64,000 nt of DNA, from the NCBI RefSeq assembly GCF_003268675.1, contig NZ_CP029378.1, positions 3,162,001-3,226,000 of the forward strand, written 5' to 3'. Positions 25,903-35,300 of this stretch are shown here, one piece after another. Position numbers and translations under genes: made by a program. Source of the stretch: Streptomyces bacillaris (GTDB lineage: Bacteria > Actinomycetota > Actinomycetes > Streptomycetales > Streptomycetaceae). The notes beneath the pieces were generated by a model, which was given only the letters and a program-made list of their open reading frames with translations, was not told where the DNA came from and did no database searches. The first letter of the stretch is position 1. The number at the start of each line of letters is the position of its first letter.

Positions 25903-27170
25903 CAGACGGCCACCTCGTGCGCGAGGGCCCGCGAGGGTACGTCCCCGAACAGCCCGGCCCGGACCGCCGCGTGGTCGCGCAGCCGGTGCACGGGCCCGAA
26001 GAGCAGCTCGTCCGCCGCCGCCCGCTTCACGTACAGGTGCGCCTCGTGCTCCCAGGTGAAGCCGATCCCGCCGTGCAGCTGGACGGCCTCACCGGCCACG
26101 GTCCGGGCCGTCTCCAGCGCCTGGGCCAGGGCGAGCGGGCCCGCCGCCGGGTCCCAGGCGGCGTAGTAGGCGGCGGAGCGGGCCGCCTCCACCCGTACGT
26201 ACAGATCGGCCAGCCGGTGTTTGACCGCCTGGAACGACCCGATGGCCCGGCCGAACTGCTCGCGCTCCTTCACATACGCCACGGTCCGCTCCAGCGCGCC
26301 CGCAGCCGCCCCGACCGCCTCGGCGGCGAGGACGGCGGCGGCGGTGTGCCCGGTGGCGGCGAGCGCCCCGCAGACGTCGGCGGTGTCCGCTTCCGTCCCG
26401 AGGAGCGCGGCGGGGGTGTCGCGCAGTTCGACGCGGGCGAGGGGCCGGGTCTCGTCGAGAGAGGTGAGCCGCGTACGGGTCAGCCCTTCGGTCCCGGAGG
26501 GCACGTCGGTGGGCACCTCGGTGGGCGCCCCGCCCGACACCTCGGCGCGCACGTGGAACTCGGTGGGCACCAGGAAGAGGAGCGTCCGGCTGCGCGGATA
26601 GCCGCCGGTGTGGGCGGCGACCAGGAGCAGCCCGGCGCTGTGCCCGTCCAGCACCCGGTCCGCCTCCCCGTAGAGCCGCCAGCCGCCGTCGCCGTGGCGG
26701 GCCTGGACACCCCCGGCCCGGCCGCCGCCCGACCAGGGCGCGGACCGGTTGTCGCCGGTGAGGCCGAGGGCGGCGGCCATCGACCCGCCCGGTACGGCCA
26801 GGGCGGCGGTGAGGGTGCCGTCGGCGATGCGGGGCAGCAGCCCGGCGCGCTGCGACGGTGTGCCCAGGGCGGTGATGAGGGGGGCGGCGAGTACGGCGGT
26901 GGCCAGGAGCGGGGAGGGCAGCAGGGCGCGGCCCGTCTCCTCGCAGGCGAGGGCCAGCTCGGTGGGGGTGCAGCCGGCCCCGCCGTACTCCTCGGGGAGC
27001 GCGAGCCCCGGCAGCCCGAGCCCCTGGGCGAGCCGGCGCCACAGGGCCGGGTCGTGACCCTCGGCGGTGCGCACGGCGGCACGGACCTCGCCGGGTCCGG
27101 CGTGCCGGGCGAGCAGGTCGCGCAGGGTGCGGCGGATCTCGTCCTGTTCCGCGGTGAAGGCGGCGTCCAT
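25902..27170 (-). CDS. Acyl-CoA dehydrogenase
   Basis: 422 residues from the ATG at 27170, with GGGGAGGAG 8 bp upstream. N-terminal helical domain (DAAFTAEQDEIRRTLRDLLARH, shown here as AEQDEIRRTLRDLLARH) with LGLPGLALPEEYGGAGCTP, a middle beta-domain, and a C-terminal domain with VKEREQFGRAIGSFQAVKHRLAD and LHGGIGFTWEHEAHLYVKRA. These are standard FAD acyl-CoA dehydrogenase signatures. It would alpha,beta-desaturate an acyl-CoA. Steroid-degrading relatives often act as two-gene heterotetramers, but only one subunit is encoded here. First gene of the operon with the F420-type oxidoreductase; the operator lies 39 bp upstream. Confidence 0.92.
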   Translation of the reverse strand: MDAAFTAEQDEIRRTLRDLLARHAGPGEVRAAVRTAEGHDPALWRRLAQGLGLPGLALPEEYGGAGCTPTELALACEETGRALLPSPLLATAVLAAPLITALGTPSQRAGLLPRIADGTLTAALAVPGGSMAAALGLTGDNRSAPWSGGGRAGGVQARHGDGGWRLYGEADRVLDGHSAGLLLVAAHTGGYPRSRTLLFLVPTEFHVRAEVSGGAPTEVPTDVPSGTEGLTRTRLTSLDETRPLARVELRDTPAALLGTEADTADVCGALAATGHTAAAVLAAEAVGAAAGALERTVAYVKEREQFGRAIGSFQAVKHRLADLYVRVEAARSAAYYAAWDPAAGPLALAQALETARTVAGEAVQLHGGIGFTWEHEAHLYVKRAAADELLFGPVHRLRDHAAVRAGLFGDVPSRALAHEVAV

Positions 27171-27208
27171 CGTGCGGCTCCTCCCCTCAGGAACCGGCGG
27201 CTCCTGAT

Positions 27209-27223
27209 CTGACGAGCCGTCAT
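27209..27223. promoter_or_regulatory. Shared palindromic operator (acyl-CoA dehydrogenase copy)
   Basis: CTGACGAGCCGTCAT, one mismatch from CTGAC-N5-GTCAG, 39 bp upstream of the acyl-CoA dehydrogenase start, followed by ATTA as in the fadD3/ltp copy. Confidence 0.7.
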
Positions 27224-27311
27224 ATTAGGTGCGGGGCACGTCGATTCCCAGAGTCCCGCACGCGGCCGGGGCAGGGAAGAAGCGTGCACGCACGGTCACA
27301 TCACCCTCTAT

Positions 27312-27326
27312 CTGATGTACCGTCAG
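27312..27326. promoter_or_regulatory. Shared palindromic operator abutting the second ltp start codon
   Basis: CTGATGTACCGTCAG, one mismatch from consensus, extended to ATCTGAT...GTCAGAT. It ends four bases before the ATG at 27331. There is no ribosome site in between, so the mRNA is probably leaderless and the operator covers the promoter. Confidence 0.75.
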
Positions 27327-27330
27327 ATTT

Positions 27331-28506
27331 ATGCCTGCCTCCCGCCTCCCCCGCAAGGTCGCCGTCGTCGGAGTCGCCCTCGCGGAGTGCGGGCGCGTCG
27401 ACCACGCCACGCCGTACGCCCTGCACGCCCAGGCGGCCCGCCGCGCGCTCGCGGACTCCGGACTGGACCGCTCGGTGGTCGACGGTCTCGCCTCCGCCGG
27501 GCTCGGGACGCTGGCTCCGGTGGAGGTCGCGGAGTATCTGGGGCTGCGGCCCACCTGGGTCGACTCCACGGCGGTGGGCGGTGCCACCTGGGAGGTGATG
27601 GCCACCCACGCGGCGGACGCCATCGCGGCGGGCCGGGCCCGGGCGGTGCTGCTGGTCTACGGGTCGACGGCCCGCGCCGACATCAGGGCGGGCCGCCGCA
27701 CGGCCAACCTGTCCTTCGGGGCGCGGGGACCGGCGCAGTTCGAAGTCCCGTACGGGCACAGCCTGATCGCCAAGTACGCGATGGCCGCCCGCCGACATAT
27801 GCACGAGTACGGCACGACCCTGGAGCAGCTGGCGGAGGTGGCGGTCCAGGCCCGGGCCAACGCGGCGGCCAACCCGGAGGCGATGTTCCGGGACCCGATC
27901 ACCGTCGACGACGTCCTCTCCGGCCCGATGATCGCGGACCCGTTCACCAAGCTGCACTGCTGCGTCCGCAGCGACGGCGGGTGCGCGGTGCTGCTGGCCG
28001 CCGAGGAGTACGTACCGGACACGGCGAAGGCCCCGGTGTGGATCCTGGGCACCGGGGAGCACACCTCCCACGCCACGATGTCCGAGTGGGAGGACTTCAC
28101 GGTCTCCCCCGCCGCCGTCTCCGGCCGCCTCGCCTTCGAACGCGCCGGGGTGCGCCCCGCCGACATCGACCTGGCGGAGATCTACGACGCGTTCACGTAC
28201 ATGACGCTGGTGACGCTGGAGGACCTGGGCTTCTGCGCGAAGGGCGAGGGCGGCGCGTTCGTCGAGAAGGGCCGCACGGGCCTGCGCGGCGCACTCCCGG
28301 TGAACACCGACGGCGGCGGCCTCTCCGCCTGCCACCCCGGGATGCGCGGCCTGTTCCTGCTGGTGGAGGCGGTACGCCAGCTACGCGGCGAGGCCGGAGC
28401 CCGCCAGGTCCACCGCCCGGGCAACCGCCTCCCGGAACTGGCGGTGGCCTCGGGCACGGGCGGCTGGTTCTGCTCGTCGGGGACGGTGGTGCTGGGGCGG
28501 GGGTGA
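27331..28506 (+). CDS. Second lipid-transfer/thiolase-like protein
   Basis: 391 residues. N-terminus KVAVVGVALAECGRVDH, then GGATWEVMATHAADAIAAGRA, LAEIYDAFTYMTLVTLEDLGF, KGEGGAF and LPVNTDGGGLSACHPGMRG. This is the Ltp/thiolase-like family again, closer to the group that keeps a His in the HPGMRG loop. It may act as an aldolase with a DUF35 partner or as an acyl-CoA-binding thiolase homologue. No DUF35 gene adjoins it; the one at 36270 carries the same operator and could be its partner. Transcribed divergently from the acyl-CoA dehydrogenase operon, probably as a leaderless mRNA. Confidence 0.87.
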   Translation: MPASRLPRKVAVVGVALAECGRVDHATPYALHAQAARRALADSGLDRSVVDGLASAGLGTLAPVEVAEYLGLRPTWVDSTAVGGATWEVMATHAADAIAAGRARAVLLVYGSTARADIRAGRRTANLSFGARGPAQFEVPYGHSLIAKYAMAARRHMHEYGTTLEQLAEVAVQARANAAANPEAMFRDPITVDDVLSGPMIADPFTKLHCCVRSDGGCAVLLAAEEYVPDTAKAPVWILGTGEHTSHATMSEWEDFTVSPAAVSGRLAFERAGVRPADIDLAEIYDAFTYMTLVTLEDLGFCAKGEGGAFVEKGRTGLRGALPVNTDGGGLSACHPGMRGLFLLVEAVRQLRGEAGARQVHRPGNRLPELAVASGTGGWFCSSGTVVLGRG

Positions 28507-28560
28507 GGGGGGCCGCACACGTACATGTGGGGGACCCCGCGCAGGCGCGGGAGCGGCCTC
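28505..28560. terminator. Terminator between convergent genes
   Basis: A stem between GGGGCCGC-like bases near 28509-28516 and GCGGCCTC at 28553-28560 encloses an inner CCGCGC/GCGCGG hairpin. It lies between ltp and the convergent PIN gene. Confidence 0.5.
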
Positions 28561-28963
28561 ACACCGCGACCACCGTGACCGCGCTCTCCAGCCCCTTGAA
28601 GTCGTCGGCGTTCCGCGTGTAGAGCGGCAGCTCCCGCACCGACGCGATGGCCGCGATCATCAGGTCGAGGCGGCGTGGGCGGGGGTCGCGCCGGGCCGCG
28701 AGAACGAGGGTGACGAGGGTCCCGTAGCGCGCGGCGGCGTCCGCGTCGAAGGGAAGCGACTCGAAGTCGGCCACCGCCGCCCCCAGCTTCTCCATGCGCG
28801 CGGCCCGCACCAGCGGGTCCCTGGCCATGGCCACCCCCTGCTGGAGTTCGGCCAGCGAAATCGCCGTGAGGGCGGGGAGCGCGGGGAGCCGCTCCGGCTC
28901 CAGCAGGTCGAGGTCGATGTACGTACAGGTGTCGAGCACGCCCACCCGGTGCCGCTCAGCCAC
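28559..28963 (-). CDS. PIN-domain VapC-like toxin (second pair)
   Basis: 134 residues from the GTG at 28963, with GGGAG 7 bp upstream inside the antitoxin gene; the two coding regions overlap by 8 bp. PIN signature residues: Asp in GVLDTCTYID, Glu in ISLAELQQG, Asp in RRLDLMIAAIA and Asp in LYTRNADDFKGLE. All four acidic positions of a VapC ribonuclease are present. It would cleave RNA when not bound by the Phd-type antitoxin encoded just upstream. Confidence 0.88.
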   Translation of the reverse strand: MAERHRVGVLDTCTYIDLDLLEPERLPALPALTAISLAELQQGVAMARDPLVRAARMEKLGAAVADFESLPFDADAAARYGTLVTLVLAARRDPRPRRLDLMIAAIASVRELPLYTRNADDFKGLESAVTVVAV

Positions 28964-29234
28964 TGTTGCGCTCCCACACGTCGTCGTCGCCCACCCGGTC
29001 CTCCGCGCCGAAGAAGTCGTCGGCCTCGCGGCGCAGCGACGCACCGTCCACCCGGGGCAGCCTCCGGTGCCGGGCCACCAGTTCCTCGGCACCGAGCTGC
29101 CGCTTGCGGCTGAGGGGCCGCAGTTCGGCGACCTCTATGCCGTTCCGGGTGATGTGGAACGTCTCGCCGCTCTCCACCGCGTCCATGACCTCTGCGGACT
29201 TGTTGCGGAACTCCCGCTGCGTGATGGTCTTCAT
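28956..29234 (-). CDS. Phd/YefM-family antitoxin
   Basis: 92 residues from the ATG at 29234. The N-terminus MKTITQREFRNKSAEVMDAV and HITRNGIEVAELRPL are the classic Phd/YefM DNA-binding fold. The C-terminal region (SLRREADDFFGAEDRVGDD) is acidic and probably binds the toxin. It lies directly upstream of and overlaps the PIN toxin gene, and should repress its own promoter together with the toxin. The region just upstream has a short A/T-richer stretch near 29235-29245. Confidence 0.88.
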   Translation of the reverse strand: MKTITQREFRNKSAEVMDAVESGETFHITRNGIEVAELRPLSRKRQLGAEELVARHRRLPRVDGASLRREADDFFGAEDRVGDDDVWERNSG

Positions 29235-29315
29235 ACCTTCACTGTAGCGCGGCGTGTCCCATGGAGCTACAGGACAGGGGCGAGCCCGTACGGTCCTGTG
29301 CGGTCCAATGACCCC

Positions 29316-30005
29316 ATGAACGAACCCGACGCCCCCGCCCCGTCCTCCCCCACCGACTTCACCGGTCTCCTGCACGCCCAGCGCGTCTGGGAGAGCGAGC
29401 TGCCGTCCTTCGACCCGGCGACCGCCCCCGACGCGCCGCTGCCGCTCTTCCACGCCTGGTTCGCGGAGGCCGTGGCCGCCGGGCAGGTCGAGCCGCACGC
29501 GATGTCGCTGGCCACGGCGGACGCCGACGGGCTGCCCGACGTACGGACGCTGCTGCTCCACGGGGCCGACGGGCGCGGGTTCCACTTCGCGAGCCATGCC
29601 ACCAGTGCCAAGGGCCACCAGATCGCCGCCCGGCCGTACGCCGCGCTCGGCTTCTACTGGCCCGCGCAGGGGCGGCAGGTGCGGGTCCGGGGTCCGGTCG
29701 CGCGCTGCACCCCGGCCGAGAGCCATGCCGATCTGCACGCCCGGTCCACCGGGGCCCTCGCCGCCGCCCTGACCGGGGCGCAGAGCGAGGCCGTGGCGTC
29801 GGTGGCGGAGCTGCACCGGGCGGCGGACGCGGCCTGGGAGCGGGCCCGGGCGGAACCGGACGCCGAGGCGCCGACCTGGACCCGGTATGTGGTCGAGCCG
29901 GCCGAGGTGGAGTTCTTCCAGGGCGACGCCCGGCGGCGCCACATCCGGCTCCGCTACCGCCGGGCCGGGGGCGGTGAATGGGCGCGTGAGCTGCTCTGGC
30001 CCTGA
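29316..30005 (+). CDS. Pyridoxamine 5'-phosphate oxidase-family flavoprotein
   Basis: 229 residues from the ATG at 29316. The split barrel shows AMSLATADADGLPDVRTLLLHG, FHFASHATSAKGHQIAARPYAALGFYWPAQGRQVRVRGPV and a C-terminal VEFFQGDARRRHIRLRYRR. This is the PdxH layout (FMN-dependent oxidation of pyridoxamine or pyridoxine phosphate), and length fits. The usual C-terminal EFWQG...RLHDR is altered to EFFQG...RRRHIR, so substrate specificity may differ. No cofactor-synthesis genes adjoin. Confidence 0.82.
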   Translation: MNEPDAPAPSSPTDFTGLLHAQRVWESELPSFDPATAPDAPLPLFHAWFAEAVAAGQVEPHAMSLATADADGLPDVRTLLLHGADGRGFHFASHATSAKGHQIAARPYAALGFYWPAQGRQVRVRGPVARCTPAESHADLHARSTGALAAALTGAQSEAVASVAELHRAADAAWERARAEPDAEAPTWTRYVVEPAEVEFFQGDARRRHIRLRYRRAGGGEWARELLWP

Positions 30006-30091
30006 GGCGGCCGGAGAGGTGGCTTAACCCGGTTTCAACAAGAAGGGGGCACTATGGAGACAGGTGAGAGCTGAGCTGTTGGGAGGCCCCG

Positions 30092-31000
30092 ATGCCACGA
30101 GCCCGTTCCCGCTACGCCCCGGACCGGGGGCTGACCGGCCGCATGGTCACCACCATGTTCCTGATCGGTCTGCTGTACGTCGTCTTCGTGGGCGTGCTCC
30201 TCGCGGCCCTGCGCGGCTCCTGGCCGATCATCCTGATCATCACGGGTGGCCTGTTCATCGCCCAGTTCTGGTTCAGCGACCGCATCGCGGCGTACGGCAT
30301 GGGCGCCCGCGAGGTCACCCCCGAACAGGCCCCCGAGCTGCACGGCACCATCGACCGGATCTGCGCGCTCGCGGACATGCCGAAGCCGAAGGTGGCCATC
30401 GCCGAGAGTGACGTACCGAACGCGTTCGCCACCGGGCGCAGCGAGAAGACCGCCCTGGTCTGCGCGACGACGGGGCTGCTCCGCAGACTGGAGCCGGAGG
30501 AGCTGGAGGGCGTCCTCGCCCACGAGATGTCGCACGTGGCGCACCGGGACGTGGCCGTCATGACCATCGCCTCGTTCCTCGGCGTCCTGGCGGGCATCAT
30601 CACCCGGATCGCCCTGTGGGGCGGGTTCGCGCGCAGCCGCCCGGGAAACGACCCGGCGGGCATCCTGCTGCTGCTGATCCCGCTGATCAGCGCCGTCGTG
30701 TACGCGATCAGCTTCCTGCTCACCCGGCTGCTCTCCCGCTACCGGGAGCTGTCCGCCGACCGCGCCGCCGCCCTCCTCACCGGCCGCCCCTCCGCCCTCG
30801 CCTCGGCCCTGACCAAGGTCAGCGGGCAGATGGCCCGTATCCCGACCGAGGACCTGCGCAAGGCGGAGCCGTACAACGCGTTCTACTTCCTGCCCGCCTT
30901 CTCCGCGAAGGAGTCCATCGGGCGGATCTTCTCCACGCACCCGACGCTGGAACAGCGCCTGGACCAGCTGTCCCGCATCTCCACCGACCTGTCCCGCTGA
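30092..31000 (+). CDS. htpX: HtpX-type membrane zinc metalloprotease (M48)
   Basis: 302 residues from the ATG at 30092. Two N-terminal membrane segments (~14-32 and 35-55) precede the active site H144-E-M-S-H148; two more segments (~165-185 and 195-215) and the downstream Glu in SADRAAALLTGRP follow. This is the HtpX arrangement, with the catalytic site on the cytoplasmic face; HtpX degrades misfolded membrane proteins under envelope stress. The next gene, 23 bp on, encodes a PspAB-type protein, and the pair is common in Streptomyces, suggesting a joint membrane-stress role. Confidence 0.95.
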   Translation: MPRARSRYAPDRGLTGRMVTTMFLIGLLYVVFVGVLLAALRGSWPIILIITGGLFIAQFWFSDRIAAYGMGAREVTPEQAPELHGTIDRICALADMPKPKVAIAESDVPNAFATGRSEKTALVCATTGLLRRLEPEELEGVLAHEMSHVAHRDVAVMTIASFLGVLAGIITRIALWGGFARSRPGNDPAGILLLLIPLISAVVYAISFLLTRLLSRYRELSADRAAALLTGRPSALASALTKVSGQMARIPTEDLRKAEPYNAFYFLPAFSAKESIGRIFSTHPTLEQRLDQLSRISTDLSR

Positions 31001-31023
31001 GCCGACTTGAAGGAGTGCCGCCC

Positions 31024-31608
31024 GTGGGCCTGCTCGACGCCATCCTCGGCCGCAGCAAACCCGTCCGCCCCGACCTCGACCAGCTCTTCGCCGTCCCCTC
31101 CGCCGCCCTCACCCTCCAGGCCGCCACCGGTTTCACCCCGACGGGCCGGGGTTCGGTCTGCTTCGCGGGGGTGGAGGGCGGGGGGTTCGCCCGGCTCCAG
31201 GAGGACGTACGGGAGCTGCTCGACGCGGACACCGGGCGCGGCGGCATCCCGGTGGAGTTCAGCCGGGACGCGTACGGCTACACCTGGCTGCTCGCCGACC
31301 ACCCTGCCGACGACACGGCGGCCCTGGTCAACGACCTGCACGCGGTGAACACCCTGCTCCAGGACGGCGGTTTCGGGCCGCACCTGCTCTGCTCGCTGAT
31401 CGGCTTCCGGGACGGGGAGGGGCGTGCGCTGGCGCTCGTCTATCTGTACAAGCGCGGCACGTTCTATCCGTTCGCCCCGCTCCCCGGCGACGCCGAGAAG
31501 CGGGACAACCAGTTGGAGCTCCAGGTGCGGGGCGCCCTCGGGGACGACCTCCGGGTGGAGAAGGATCTGTCCCGGTGGTTCCCCGTGTGGGGCGCGCCCG
31601 GGCTGTGA
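31024..31608 (+). CDS. pspAB: PspA-associated protein PspAB
   Basis: 194 residues from a GTG, preceded by AAGGAG. The sequence MGLLDAILGRSKPVRPDLDQLF and the following alpha/beta body match the small proteins named PspAB, found beside htpX or pspA genes in actinobacteria. No catalytic motif or membrane segment is seen; it is likely cytoplasmic. Association with HtpX suggests a role in the phage-shock/membrane-stress response; the molecular function is unknown. Confidence 0.8.
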   Translation: MGLLDAILGRSKPVRPDLDQLFAVPSAALTLQAATGFTPTGRGSVCFAGVEGGGFARLQEDVRELLDADTGRGGIPVEFSRDAYGYTWLLADHPADDTAALVNDLHAVNTLLQDGGFGPHLLCSLIGFRDGEGRALALVYLYKRGTFYPFAPLPGDAEKRDNQLELQVRGALGDDLRVEKDLSRWFPVWGAPGL

Positions 31609-31625
31609 TCGTGCCCCTGCTGTGA

Positions 31626-32336
31626 TCAGTCCGCGTCGGCGGGCGGCTGTGGTCCCCGTTCCACGGTGCTCAGCGTGATGCCTCGGGACGTGGGGCCCAG
31701 GCGGGCGCGGTAGCGGCGGATGCCCCAGCTCCGGTGCTCCAGTTCGGCGGCGACCAGCACCTCCGCCGTGTTCACCAGGCCGGGGACGAGTTCCACCAGC
31801 GCGGCCACCGGATGGTCGCCGACCAACGGCAGGCGGCGCAGGCGGCGGAACTCCCACTGCGGGTCCGGCTGGGACGCGCCGTGTCCCCGTACGATCCACT
31901 CCTCCCGGCCGGGGCCCTCGCCCGGCTGCCGCTCCACGCCCAGGTCGACGAGGCCGGTGGCGACCGTGAAGCTGAGTCCGGTGCCGGGGCCCGCCGCCAC
32001 CGGGCGGGTGCGTTCGCCCGGGTCGATGAGCCGGGCCACGGGCCGCCGGACTGGGTCGGGGGTGGTGAGGGCGAGCGCCAGGGACGCGTGCCGGAACGCG
32101 CCCCGCGCCTGCGGGGTCTCCGGGCGGAACGAGCACACCAGCAGCAGCCGGCGGAACTCCCGCCCGGGCGTGGCCCTCACGTGCGCGAGCCAGTCGGCGG
32201 GGGCGCCCTCGTGGTCGGCGGGCAGCAGGTCCCAGCCGAAGGTCAGCCTGCCGCGCAGCGGCCCGTCGTCGGCCGGGGCGCCGAGGGTGCGCTCCGGCAC
32301 GAGGGCGATGTCGTGCAGTTGGATCTCGGTCGTCAT
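31626..32336 (-). CDS. Uncharacterised partner protein of the CHAT protease
   Basis: 236 residues, starting within the stop of the CHAT gene (4-bp ATGA overlap), so translation is coupled. I recognise no family. The sequence is rich in beta-forming segments (RRLLLVCSFRP, LSFTVATGLVDLGVE, EWEFRRL-type strands) with no signal peptide or membrane segment. Clear phrases include GRLTFGWDLLP and ALVELVPGLVNTAEVLVAAELEHRSWG. Coupling with a CHAT protease makes it a candidate substrate, regulator or effector of that protease; this is inference only. Confidence 0.7.
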   Translation of the reverse strand: MTTEIQLHDIALVPERTLGAPADDGPLRGRLTFGWDLLPADHEGAPADWLAHVRATPGREFRRLLLVCSFRPETPQARGAFRHASLALALTTPDPVRRPVARLIDPGERTRPVAAGPGTGLSFTVATGLVDLGVERQPGEGPGREEWIVRGHGASQPDPQWEFRRLRRLPLVGDHPVAALVELVPGLVNTAEVLVAAELEHRSWGIRRYRARLGPTSRGITLSTVERGPQPPADAD

Positions 32337-35300
32337 GCGGCGGCTTCCTCGCTCCCGTCCCGGAGAGGCTCGCTCCCGTCCCGGAGAATCCCGCTCCTGC
32401 CCCGGAGAAAGGTGAACGCTCCCCAGTCACGGTAGTGCGGGTATCGGGCCCGGGTGGCGTTCTGGGCCGCCCGGAAGGCGCGTTCGGCGCTCTCCCCCTC
32501 GGCGGCGCGTTCGTGCAGGTGATGGTAGAAGTACGCGGCCGGTTCGGGGCGTACGGCCCAGAGACAGCCGACGACCGCCCGCACCCCGGCGGTGATCAGC
32601 GCGGCCGGGACACCGCGGACGTTGTCCGCCCGGTCGAAGCGGCCCAGCGCCGATTCGCAGGCGGCGAGCGTGATCAGACGGACACCGCTCAGGTCGTGTT
32701 CGAGGAAGTCGTGGGCGAAGACCCGGCCGTCGTCGTCCTCGTCCGGGGCGAGGTGGAGGCAGTGCAGCCAGGGGGCGTCCCGGTCCAGCGTGCCGTGGAC
32801 GGCGAGGTGGACGACGTCCGCCGTGGCGAGTTCCGCGAGCAGCCGGGCCCGGGTGGCGGCCGGACCGGTCACGGCGACCCCGCCGACCGCCGCGGCGACC
32901 GCCCGGGCGTGTTCGTCGAGCGCGGGTTCGGCGGGCAGCCCGTAGGGGACGCCGCCGGTGGCCGAGGCGAGGACGGCGGTACGGCGGGGGCGTACGGGGA
33001 CGTCCAGGGGCACGAGGCTCTCCAGGCCCGCGATGGTGGTCACCGTCCAGTCGTCCGCGATCAGGCGGCCGTGGCCGTCGGCATCGCCATCGGCGGAGCA
33101 GAGCGCGACCGGCAGGTAGTGCAGCGCCCCGTGCGGCCAGAGCAGCAGGCGGTCCTTGCCCCGGCCCCGCCACGCGGCCCACTGGTCGGCCGTGGGCAGC
33201 GGCAGTTCGTGCCCCGTCAGCAGGCGGCGGCCCTCCGGCGTCACGTCCCCGAAGAGCGGGTCGCGCTCGACCTCCTCCCGGACGGCCTCGACCAGGTCGG
33301 CCACGGGATGCCGGTCGGCGTACGTCTCGGCGTTCTCCGGTACGCCGTCCTCCGCGTCGCCCAACTGCACGGTGATCGCGCTGCCTTCGCGGGTGACGGC
33401 GAGCAGGACGGCGGCGCCGTTGACCGCGGTGGGCAGGAACCAGGTGAGCAGGACGCTCCGCTCGTCGAGCAGGTCGCCGGTGCGCGCCCACAGGTACTGG
33501 TCGTCCACGAAGGCCGCCGAGCGGGCGCGGAGTTCGTCGTCGATGAGGGAGGAGATCCGGCGACGGAGGTTGCGTACGTAGCGGTCGTCTTCGTGGCTGG
33601 CCTCCCCGAGGTCCGCGTCGTACGCGTCGTACGTGTCGGGGGCGTCCATCGCGTTCAGCAAGTTCGCCGTCGCGCCACCTCCGGCCGCGGTGGGGTCCTC
33701 CACGGCCCGGAGCAGGGCGACGTAGTTCTCGATGGGGGCGGGGCGGGTGATCGGGCCGCCGATCCGTCGCCACGCACCGGCCTCCGGCCCCTTGCCCGCC
33801 TGGTGGAGACCGAGCATCAGGGCCACCGGCAGCGTCTCGATCCCGAGGGCCACCTGCCATACGGCCGCGTGGACGAGGTCGCGGAGCACCTCACCGAGCG
33901 CGGGGGCACCGCTGGTGTCGAAGTTCGGTACGTCGACGACGATCGCGTACACGACGTCCTTGAGGGCGTCGCCGCTGAGGTTCGGCAGGTCCTGGAGGAC
34001 GGGCAGCAGACAGGCCTGGGCCAGGTCCTGCTGGTCCAGCGAGGCGTAGGAGAGCGCGGCGTACAGGGAGTGCCCCCAGGGGAAGGGGACGTGGTCGGAG
34101 ACCGGTTCGCCGGTCTCCACCGCCTGGCGGTAGAGGTCGGCGGTCAGCAGTCTGACCTCCGGTCCGCTCCCCCGCCGCCCGGCGCGCCTCAACAGGGCTG
34201 CTCCGAGGGCGGGTTGACGTCGTTGGCGGGCATGGGCAGCGGCGTGCAGCAGTGCGGCGGAGCGCTGTGCGGGCGACCAGTCCGCCGGAAGGGGATCCGG
34301 CAGCGGCCGGGGGTCCCGGTCGGGTCCGGGGCACTCCGTGGGGTCGTCGGGCAGGGCGTGCAGCCGGGCCTCCGTCTGCTGGCGGCGGTGCGCCGAGCCC
34401 TGGGAGAAAGGGAGTTGACCGGCCCAGTCCAGCGCCGCCCGGAGCAGCGGCAGGTCGGCGCGTTCCCGGCCGAGGTTGAGGCCCTGGTCGGCCGTACGGG
34501 CGGCGACGGCACCGCCGTACGCGGCGAGGAAGGCGGGAACGTCCGAGCCGAAGACCCTCTCCCGCACGGCGTCGACGAACGCGGCGGGTGCGTCGGGCAC
34601 CGCCCGGAGCAGGAAGAGCAGCAGATCCGGAGGGGCGGCCCCGGGCGCTTCGTACAGCGCGTCGAAGGCGGCCCGCGCGGTCTCCGGGTCCACGCCTCCG
34701 CCGAAGGGGGCGTCCTGCACACCGACGCCCTCCGGGCCTCCGCCCTGCCGCACCCCGACGTCCTCCAGGCCCCCGTCCTGCTGCACGCCTATGCCCCCGA
34801 CGCCTCCGCCCCGCACCTCGACGCCCTCCGGGCCTCCGCCCTGCCGCGCGCCGATGCCTTCCCCGCCCCCGTCCGCCGCGAGCACCTGGGCCAGCGCGGC
34901 CAGGAGCGCGGGGCGCAGCGCGCTGCCCGGCCCGCTCTCCCGGTCGTCCCACGCGGTCGCCCGGGACAGCAGGCTCCCCGCCTCCGCCCGGAGCCGCGCG
35001 TCGAACCGCAGCGGCCACTCCCCGCCGGACCCCGGCCGGTGCGGCGGCGAGCGGTACAGGTCCACGGCGAGCTGCGCGGCCCGTACCGTCCCCTCCCTGC
35101 CCGCATACGCGTCACCGCCCAGGTCCTCCGGGCCCAGGAGCGCCAGCCGCAGCCGGGCGGCGGCCAGAAGCGCGGGCGCCACCAGGTCCGGCGAGCCGCC
35201 CGAGGAGTCGTCCGGCGGGTCGTCCGAAGAACCGCCCAGGAAACCGTCCGCCGAGTCACCCGGCGAGCCGCCCCGGGATGCCTCCAGCCGCTCGATCAGG

